A stretch of DNA of 37,537 nt. Source: an uncultured Collinsella sp. (GTDB lineage Bacteria > Actinomycetota > Coriobacteriia > Coriobacteriales > Coriobacteriaceae). The position numbers were made by a program, and so were the translations under genes. Each line of letters starts with the position of its first letter. The first letter of the stretch is position 1. The stretch spans positions 1 through 37,537 of the forward strand of contig UQHO01000018.1 of assembly GCA_900540995.1 (NCBI GenBank), written 5' to 3'. Below are positions 29,855 through 37,537 of this stretch, piece by piece. Below the pieces are notes generated by a model. That model had not been told where the DNA came from, ran no database searches, and was given only the letters and a program-made list of their open reading frames with translations.

Positions 29855-31315
29855 TTAGCGCACCTGAGCGACGTAAGCGACGTTGGTCGAGGAGACCTTG
29901 TCCTCGAGCTGGACGCTCATGCGGGGATCGCCGGCGGTGGCGACGGTCAGGTCGCCGGCCTCGACGTAGCCGAGCTCCTTAGCGGTCTCAATCGCCTTGA
30001 CGATCGTGCCGTTGACGGTGCCCTGGGTAATCTCGGCCTGGTGCGGGATAACGCCCCAGTACATGATCATCTGCTGGACGGCCCACTCGTGGCGGGAGAA
30101 CGCGCAGATCGGCATGTTGGGACGGAAGTGCGAGATCAGGCGTGCGGTACGACCGGTGGTCGTCGGCACGGTGATGCACTTGGCGCCAACGGTGGTGGCC
30201 ATGTTCACAGCGGACATACCCACAACGTTGTTGACGACGCGGGTGCCGTGAGCGTCGGCCGGAACCTCGAGCGGAGCGTGGGCCGGGAGGTACTTCTCGG
30301 TTTCGAGAGCAATGCTGGCCTGCATCTTAACGGCCTCGACCGGGTACTTACCGGCAGCGGACTCGCCAGAGAGCATGACGGCGTCGGTGCCGTCGTAGAT
30401 GGCGTTAGCAACGTCGGCAACCTCGGCGCGCGTCGGGCGCGGGTTCTGCTGCATGGAGTCGAGCATCTGCGTAGCGGTGATGACGGGCTTGTAGGCCGCG
30501 TTGCACTTGGCGATGATCTCCTTCTGGATGTGGGGAACGAGCTCGGGCTTGATCTCGATGCCCAGGTCGCCACGGGCGACCATGATGCCGTCGGAAGCCT
30601 CGAGGATCTCGTCGAAGTTCTCGACGCCCAGGGCGCACTCGATCTTCGGGAAGATCGTCACGTGCTCGCCGCCGTTCTCGCGGCAAAGCTCGCGAATGCC
30701 GCGGACGGACTCGCCGTCACGGATGAAGGAAGCGGCGATGTAGTCGATGTTCTCGGTCAGGCCAAAGAGGATGTCCTGACGATCGCGCTCGGTGATGGCG
30801 GGCAGCGAGATGTTGACGTTGGGCATGTTGACGCCCTTGCGCTCGCCGATCAGACCGTCGTTCTTAACGACGCAGGTCATGTCCTGGCCGTCGACGGACT
30901 CGACCTCGAGGGCAACCAGGCCGTCATCGATCAGGATGAGGGAGCCCTTCTCGACCTCGGAGGGCAGAGCCAGGTAGTCGAGGGAGATGTGCTCAGCGGT
31001 GCCGTGGAAATCCTCGGACGTGGGCTGAGCGGTGACGACGATCTTGTCGCCGGTCTTGACGGCAACCTTCTTGCCGTCGACCAGAAGGCCGGTGCGGACC
31101 TCGGGGCCCTTGGTGTCGAGCAGGATGCCGACGGGCATGCCGAGCTCCTTGGAAATACGGCGGACGCGCTCGATGCGACCGTGGTGCTCGTCGTAGGAAC
31201 CGTGCGAGAAGTTAAAACGGGCGACGTTCATGCCCGCCTTGATCATCTCGCGGATGGTCTCGTCGCTATCGCAGGCGGGACCCATGGTGCATACAATCTT
31301 GGTGCGCTTGTACAT
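29855..31315 (-). CDS. pyk: Pyruvate kinase
   Basis: The 486-residue enzyme has the N-terminal KRTKIVCTMGPACDS and NVARFNFSHGSYDEH, a B domain starting at TKGPEVRTG, the active-site FPKIECALGVENFDEIL and MVARGDLGIEI, and a catalytic AVMLSGESAAGKYPVEAV. The last 120 residues form the allosteric C domain. No PEP-utiliser domain is fused. It converts PEP and ADP to pyruvate and ATP, the last ATP step of glycolysis, and supplies the 2-hydroxyacid dehydrogenase. The ATG at 31315 follows GGAGGT by 4 nt. It is a single gene with a strong terminator. Confidence 0.97.
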   Translation of the reverse strand: MYKRTKIVCTMGPACDSDETIREMIKAGMNVARFNFSHGSYDEHHGRIERVRRISKELGMPVGILLDTKGPEVRTGLLVDGKKVAVKTGDKIVVTAQPTSEDFHGTAEHISLDYLALPSEVEKGSLILIDDGLVALEVESVDGQDMTCVVKNDGLIGERKGVNMPNVNISLPAITERDRQDILFGLTENIDYIAASFIRDGESVRGIRELCRENGGEHVTIFPKIECALGVENFDEILEASDGIMVARGDLGIEIKPELVPHIQKEIIAKCNAAYKPVITATQMLDSMQQNPRPTRAEVADVANAIYDGTDAVMLSGESAAGKYPVEAVKMQASIALETEKYLPAHAPLEVPADAHGTRVVNNVVGMSAVNMATTVGAKCITVPTTTGRTARLISHFRPNMPICAFSRHEWAVQQMIMYWGVIPHQAEITQGTVNGTIVKAIETAKELGYVEAGDLTVATAGDPRMSVQLEDKVSSTNVAYVAQVR

Positions 31316-31378
31316 TCAGACCTCCATCTGACATCGTCTTGCGCTGATAGATAAACCATAAGAAATAAAACCGAGATG

Positions 31379-31384
31379 ATTATA
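31379..31384 (-). promoter_or_regulatory. -10 element of the pyk promoter
   Basis: A perfect TATAAT on the minus strand is followed by a leader of about 58 nt to the ATG. No good -35 is visible at the expected distance. In the rest of the gap (31385-31609) I see no supported gene. It is AT-rich and holds an inverted pair, GGTAAA (31449-31454) and TTTACC (31473-31478). Confidence 0.5.
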
Positions 31385-31609
31385 ACGAAATGCCGACCGA
31401 ATACCCCAAAAAATCGACCGTATGCCGAATTAGAAGTTCATTTTTTGCGGTAAAAACGGTATATGAAAAATCTTTACCAACCACTCCAACCGCTGCTATC
31501 TGGGCGATATGTCAGTTTGAAGATGCGCCGAAGAAAAAACGTTTTATCAATGTTGAGCATCACACGGTCTGCATCGTTGCACTCGAGCCGTGTTTCCAAT
31601 TGGAATGTT

Positions 31610-31639
31610 TTGGCTAGACGCGCCGCTTTGGGGTACCAT
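31610..31639 (+). promoter_or_regulatory. Candidate promoter of the P-type ATPase gene
   Basis: TTGGCT (31610-31615), an 18-bp spacer and TACCAT (31634-31639) would start transcription near 31646, just before the first hairpin of the leader. Confidence 0.5.
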
Positions 31640-31648
31640 AGCCCCACT

Positions 31649-31748
31649 ATCAACTGCCGCTCAGCACGGCAGCCTTGATGAGCCCTTGCCCTTCTCCTGG
31701 GAATTATGATCGGGCATCAATCTGCTGAGTGGCCCGAATCCCAGGAGG
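31649..31748 (+). promoter_or_regulatory. Structured mRNA leader with kissing loops and sequestered ribosome binding site (candidate riboswitch)
   Basis: Hairpin 1: ATCAA/TTGAT (31649-31653 with 31675-31679) and CTGCCG/CGGCAG (31654-31659 with 31667-31672), with a 2-nt bulge and loop CTCAGCA (31660-31666). Hairpin 2: CTCCTGGGA/TCCCAGGAG (31694-31702 with 31739-31747) and TCGGGC/GCCCGA (31710-31715 with 31732-31737), with a 16-nt loop. The loop holds TGCTGAG (31723-31729), the exact reverse complement of loop 1. Hairpin 2 buries the Shine-Dalgarno AGGAGG (31743-31748). An alternative helix, TTGAT-GA-GCCC (31675-31685) with GGGC-ATCAA (31712-31720), would break both. I cannot match it to a known riboswitch class. 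Confidence 0.7.
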
Positions 31749-31757
31749 GGACTCTAT

Positions 31758-34439
<2,682 letters not shown>

Positions 34440-34462
34440 GTCGAAAGGCCATCCTTCCCACC

Positions 34463-34553
34463 GGCCCGACCGCCTGCGGGGTTTCTTCTTCGCTGGTCCT
34501 CGCGCTTCGCGCTGCGGGATCGCTCAGAAGAAACCCCTCCCGGCGGGCGGGCC
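34463..34553. repeat. Large intergenic hairpin, about 23 bp of stem
   Basis: An outer stem (34463-34474 with 34542-34553, one mismatch) continues, after 3-4 unpaired bases, into a perfect 12-bp stem, GGGGTTTCTTCT (34478-34489) with AGAAGAAACCCC (34526-34537). The 36-nt apical loop is GC-rich. No U tract follows, so it is not a classic terminator and may be a dispersed intergenic repeat. Confidence 0.65.
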
Positions 34554-34595
34554 TTCGGATAACCTCTCGGGACCATGAGCTGAGGGAAAGTGTGT

Positions 34596-34631
34596 GAGTC
34601 GGTCGAGCATTTGCTCGACCGACTCTTTTTT
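34596..34631 (+). terminator. Intrinsic terminator upstream of rsgA
   Basis: A perfect 12-bp stem, GAGTCGGTCGAG (34596-34607) with 34614-34625, and a CATTTG loop are followed by six T. It ends the ATPase transcript. Confidence 0.92.
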
Positions 34632-34679
34632 GTGGGAAAATACCTGCTCAGTTGTGATTTGTGGTGCTGGGAGGCGCTT

Positions 34680-35864
34680 GTGGGCAAGGCTAAGGCTAAA
34701 GCGAAGAAAAAGACGACGGGGGCGCGGGCTAAGCGTGATCGTCGTCGGAAGCTCGCGACCGAGGCTCCCGCATCTGCTGAGGAGTTGCTGGCGAGTGTAC
34801 CGGGGCTTGACGCGCTGCGGGACGTTCCGGCGTTTGATGACCTGCCGGTCGATGAAGCCCAGCAGGCTGCCTTTGATGATTTCTGCGCGCATGTCGAGGA
34901 GCCCGAGCAGATGCAGCTTGGCGCCGTGGTGCGCTTGGATCGCGGGTTTCCACTGGTGGCGACTGCCGATGACACGTTTCGTGCCGAGCATGCTGTGGGG
35001 TTTGCCAAGTCACGCGGCGAGGACGAGGTCCTGCTGCCTGCCGTGGGCGATCGTGTGGCGGTGCGCCGCGCTCCCGGGCACGATATGGGCGTGATTGAGT
35101 GCGTGCTGCCGCGCCGTACGAGCTTTGAGCGTTGGCGCGGCCGTGCCCGCGGGGAGCGTCAGGTGCTCTGCTCCAACGTGGATAGCGTGCTAATCGTGCA
35201 GGCGCTCGGTGCCGGCGAGGTGCTGCTCGACCGCGTGGCGCGCTCGCTGGTGTTGGCGCTCGACTGCGATGCCGAACCGGTGGTGGTACTCACCAAAGCT
35301 GACCGTTGCGATGTCGAGGAGCTCGAGCGCGATCTGGACCGTGTGCGCCGCCTGGTGGGTCCGGACGTGCGCGTGATCGTGACGTCCTCTGCCGAGGGCC
35401 GCGGCCTGGACGAGGTCCGTGCCTGCTTGCCTGTCGGGAGCTGCGCCATGATTCTGGGCGAGTCGGGTGCCGGCAAGTCGACGCTGCTCAATGCACTGCT
35501 GGGCCACGATACGTTGGCGACCGGCGGTGTGCGCGAACGCGACGACCAGGGCCGTCACACTACCGTCGCGCGCGTGATGGTGGCGCTGCCGGGCGACGCC
35601 GGCGTGATCGCCGATGCCCCGGGTCTGCGCAGTTTGCCGCTCGTGGGGCATGAGCGGGGTCTGGCGCGCGCTTTCCCCGAGATTGTCGAGGCATCGCGTG
35701 CGTGCCGGTTTGGCGATTGCACGCATGTCCATGAGCCGGGTTGCGCCGTTCGCGAGGCCGAGGACGCCGGGCAGATTGACAGCCTGCGTCTGGAAACGTT
35801 CCAAAACCTGGCGTCATCCATGCGCGTGAGCGCTCAAATGCTCGATCCCGATGTCCATCTGTAA
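34680..35864 (+). CDS. rsgA: Ribosome small subunit-dependent GTPase A
   Basis: The 394-residue protein has a Lys/Arg-rich N-terminal tail and an OB-fold (about 78-145). The circularly permuted GTPase has G4 TKAD (205-208) and G5 SSAEG ahead of G1 GESGAGKST (260-268), G2 RHTT (292-295) and G3 DAPG (312-315). The C-terminal zinc module has Cys342, Cys347, His349 and Cys355. This order is diagnostic. RsgA checks late maturation of the 30S decoding centre and releases RbfA. It is longer than the E. coli protein (350) because of the N-terminal extension (residues 1-75). The GTG at 34680 has GGAGG 5 nt upstream; a frame extended to 34590 overlaps the terminator. Confidence 0.95.
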   Translation: MGKAKAKAKKKTTGARAKRDRRRKLATEAPASAEELLASVPGLDALRDVPAFDDLPVDEAQQAAFDDFCAHVEEPEQMQLGAVVRLDRGFPLVATADDTFRAEHAVGFAKSRGEDEVLLPAVGDRVAVRRAPGHDMGVIECVLPRRTSFERWRGRARGERQVLCSNVDSVLIVQALGAGEVLLDRVARSLVLALDCDAEPVVVLTKADRCDVEELERDLDRVRRLVGPDVRVIVTSSAEGRGLDEVRACLPVGSCAMILGESGAGKSTLLNALLGHDTLATGGVRERDDQGRHTTVARVMVALPGDAGVIADAPGLRSLPLVGHERGLARAFPEIVEASRACRFGDCTHVHEPGCAVREAEDAGQIDSLRLETFQNLASSMRVSAQMLDPDVHL

Positions 35865-35881
35865 TTGATTTTTCCTATGAC

Positions 35882-35915
35882 AGCCGTCTCCCAACTGTTC
35901 GGGAGACGGCTTTTT
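35882..35915 (+). terminator. Intrinsic terminator of rsgA
   Basis: AGCCGTCTCCC (35882-35892) pairs with GGGAGACGGCT (35901-35911), followed by TTTT. Confidence 0.92.
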
Positions 35916-35953
35916 GCTGCGGAAAAGCCTCGAAACATGCAGTTTGCTGACGT

Positions 35954-36018
35954 GCTGACCAAAACCTTGCCACGAGCTTGACGGGCTGGTCAGCTTTTGG
36001 TCAGCGATTGGTTTGACA
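35954..36018. repeat. Inverted repeat upstream of the pilus genes, with a TTGACA
   Basis: GCTGACCAAAA (35954-35964) and TTTTGGTCAGC (35995-36005) are an 11-bp perfect inverted repeat with 30 bp between. A third GGTCAGC at 35988-35994 gives a direct repeat next to the right arm. A consensus -35 TTGACA lies at 36013-36018, but no good -10 follows at 17 bp. It may be a regulator site for the cpaB operon. Confidence 0.5.
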
Positions 36019-36115
36019 TCGAAAACCAAGATCGCGATTGCGCCGCTTTGCGCTCTGACCGCCCAGACAATGGTGGTACGGGCATTCGCCCGGCACTGCC
36101 ATGAGAGGAGCGGCC

Positions 36116-36775
36116 GTGAACAAGAGCAAGCGCATCGCCATCAGTCTGGTCGCGGGCGTGCTCTCTGCGCTGCTCTGCATGGCTTACGGCTCGTCGATCC
36201 GCTCACGAGCCGAACAGGTCCAGGCTGAGACCTTGGCCAAGTACGGTGGCGATCACGTCGAGGTATGCGTCGCGGCGCGCGATATCGATGTGGGCGAGAC
36301 CCTCGATGAGACCAATGTCATAACCCAGGAATGGCTGACGAGCCTGCTGCCGCGTGACGCGGCGACCGAGCTGCGCCAGGTGCGCGGCGACGTGACGACT
36401 TCGCGTATTCCCAAAAACGCCGTGATCTGCAATGTCTACACCAAGGCCGAGAGCCGCAAGCTCGAGGTGCCTAAGGGCAAGGTCGCCGTTTCGGTGGCGG
36501 TCGATGCCGAGCACTCGGTCGGCGGTGCTACGGGCGTGGGCAGCTACGTGGATGTGTATGTGCAAAAAGACGGCGTAACCGATCGGCTGTGCGGCGCGTA
36601 CGTGATCGATACCAGTGAGGATTCCGGTGCCACGCGCGAGGGCAAGATCGAATGGGTGACGCTGGCGGCTGACCCCGAAGACGTCAAGGAACTGCTGGGA
36701 GCCTCGGGCAAGGGAACGGTCAGCTTGACGATTCCCGCCACGGCGCGCGGCAAAAAGAGCGGAGGCGACGAGTGA
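36116..36775 (+). CDS. cpaB: CpaB/RcpC family Flp pilus assembly protein (SAF domain)
   Basis: The 219-residue protein has a basic start and one N-terminal transmembrane helix (about residues 5-25). A SAF domain follows (about 45-105) with VAARDIDVGETLDETNVI and SRIPKNAVICNV. An RcpC/CpaB domain comes next, with KVAVSVAVDAEHSVGGATGV then GSYVDVYV, the usual core. CpaB lies outside the cytoplasmic membrane and is needed for Tad/Flp pilus assembly; in Gram-positives it may contact the cell wall. The GTG at 36116 follows AGGAG by 5 nt; the ATG at 36101 lacks such a site. The next gene overlaps its stop (TGATG), so it is the first gene of a Tad operon. Confidence 0.85.
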   Translation: MNKSKRIAISLVAGVLSALLCMAYGSSIRSRAEQVQAETLAKYGGDHVEVCVAARDIDVGETLDETNVITQEWLTSLLPRDAATELRQVRGDVTTSRIPKNAVICNVYTKAESRKLEVPKGKVAVSVAVDAEHSVGGATGVGSYVDVYVQKDGVTDRLCGAYVIDTSEDSGATREGKIEWVTLAADPEDVKELLGASGKGTVSLTIPATARGKKSGGDE

Positions 36776-37537
36776 TGAAGGCGATCTGGCTTGCGTGCTG
36801 CGCGTGCGGCGATTACGGGCTGTTGCAGCGGGAAGTCGAGGGCCGTGATGCGGGTGCACAGGTGCTTCGCGTGGGTGACCTGGACGGGCTGGTTTCCATG
36901 GCGCGGGCGTTTCCGTCGCGCCGCGGGGCTGCCATCATCGCGGCGTCTCTGTTTGATACCGAAGATGTGCGCAAGACTGTTGCGCGCCTGACGGCCGAAG
37001 GCCGCGTGAGTCGCGTGGTCGTGTTGATAGAAGCGCTCGATCCGTCGGATATCGAGGGGCTGTTTCGCGCGGGGGCGACCGAGGTCATCGCTGCACACAG
37101 TATATGCGGCAACGGGCGCGCGGGCGAGGGAGCGGTTGATTCCGATCGGCGCATGACGATTGAGCCCGATGCTTTTGTTGATAGGGAACCCGGGGCGCCT
37201 CGCGCTACAAGAGGCCCGCGTGTTGATGATTATGGAAAAGCGGAAGCCGAGCATGGTCGGCGCCCCCGGAACCCCCTTGTATACGATGACGCTGGAGGGC
37301 CGGCGCAGCATGCTGGCGATTCCCCGGCTGTAGATATGGGATACGTGCACGGCGTGAATCTGGCGGATGAACTCGACGAAGTTGAGGGCTTTGCCGGGTG
37401 CGGCGAGTTGTCGCTGATGCAGCATGAGCAGATTGCACAGAACGAGCCTGCCTCGCAGACCGAACAAGCTGCCATGCCGGCTTGGACGCAGCGTGTGGTT
37501 GCGGCGGGGGAGACGGGGACGCTGTCACCGACGCCCG
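36775..37537 (+). CDS. CpaE/TadZ-like protein, N-terminal part (3' end outside window)
   Basis: The frame starts at ATG 36775, overlapping the cpaB stop by one base. It runs open for 254 codons to the window end, so it is truncated at the 3' side. Residues 1-105 look like a receiver-type domain (AAIIAASLFD, VSRVVVLIEALDPSDIEGL, RAGATEVIAAH). These lack the phosphorylatable Asp pattern of true response regulators, as in the atypical receiver of CpaE/TadZ. A long polar linker (about 105-230) follows. The last residues, WTQRVVAAGETGTLSPTP, could lead into the MinD-like ATPase domain expected next. In Tad systems this ATPase localises the pilus machine at the membrane. The assignment relies partly on its place after cpaB. 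Confidence 0.65.
   Translation, partial: MKAIWLACCACGDYGLLQREVEGRDAGAQVLRVGDLDGLVSMARAFPSRRGAAIIAASLFDTEDVRKTVARLTAEGRVSRVVVLIEALDPSDIEGLFRAGATEVIAAHSICGNGRAGEGAVDSDRRMTIEPDAFVDREPGAPRATRGPRVDDYGKAEAEHGRRPRNPLVYDDAGGPAQHAGDSPAVDMGYVHGVNLADELDEVEGFAGCGELSLMQHEQIAQNEPASQTEQAAMPAWTQRVVAAGETGTLSPTP

Noticed and set aside
31390..31617. 75-codon + strand frame in the pyk-ATPase gap
   Set aside because: It has no ribosome site and overlaps the pyk upstream region and the ATPase promoter, with composition typical of non-coding DNA.

Overview
The window is high-GC DNA with dense genes on both strands and strong Shine-Dalgarno sites. The gene set (fermentative lactate-type dehydrogenase, T-box-controlled pheST, an ECF metal transporter, a Tad-type pilus locus, several lineage-restricted small proteins) suggests an anaerobic gut actinobacterium of the Coriobacteriia, most like Collinsella. 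This is inferred from gene content and composition; no 16S gene is present.

Layout: (1) 1-5500: the C-terminal part of a RecQ helicase, a GntR/UTRA regulator and an FrlB-like sugar-phosphate deglycase (SIS) gene whose upstream region carries paired repeats; then a 2-hydroxyacid dehydrogenase, MetA with the residue typical of acetyl-CoA use, and 5-formyl-THF cyclo-ligase. (2) 5580-8671: a large M16C zinc peptidase. (3) 8672-13300: an accessory-looking stretch of lower GC. It has an AlbA_2/ATPase-like regulator behind a promoter flanked by GAGAGATA repeats, four small poorly characterised genes and a tRNA-Val. (4) 13300-18700: an EamA exporter, a DUF4012 membrane protein and glmM. (5) 18700-24500: an M32 carboxypeptidase, then a T-box leader with pheS and pheT. 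(6) 24600-27440: an ECF transporter operon (S component, T component, ATPase) behind a NikR-like palindrome, which points to nickel rather than cobalt. (7) 27500-31315: a zinc-dependent phospholipase C-like gene, a DUF559-like gene, an intergenic region with a 130-nt nested hairpin and a thiamine-riboswitch-like fragment, and pyruvate kinase. (8) 31600-34631: a calcium-type P-type ATPase behind a structured leader. (9) 34680-37537: rsgA and the start of a Tad/Flp pilus locus (cpaB, then a CpaE-like gene cut by the window end).

The most interesting signal is the leader of the P-type ATPase (31649-31748). It has two hairpins whose loops are complementary over 7 nt, a 9-bp stem that buries the ribosome binding site, and an alternative pairing that would break it. 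This is the architecture of a translational riboswitch, and I cannot assign it to a known class. Next in interest are the exact GTGTTAC-N14-GTAACAC site before the ECF operon, the nested 21-bp inverted repeat at 29485-29614, the orphan thiamine-box-like sequence beside it, and the repeats around the AlbA_2 promoter.
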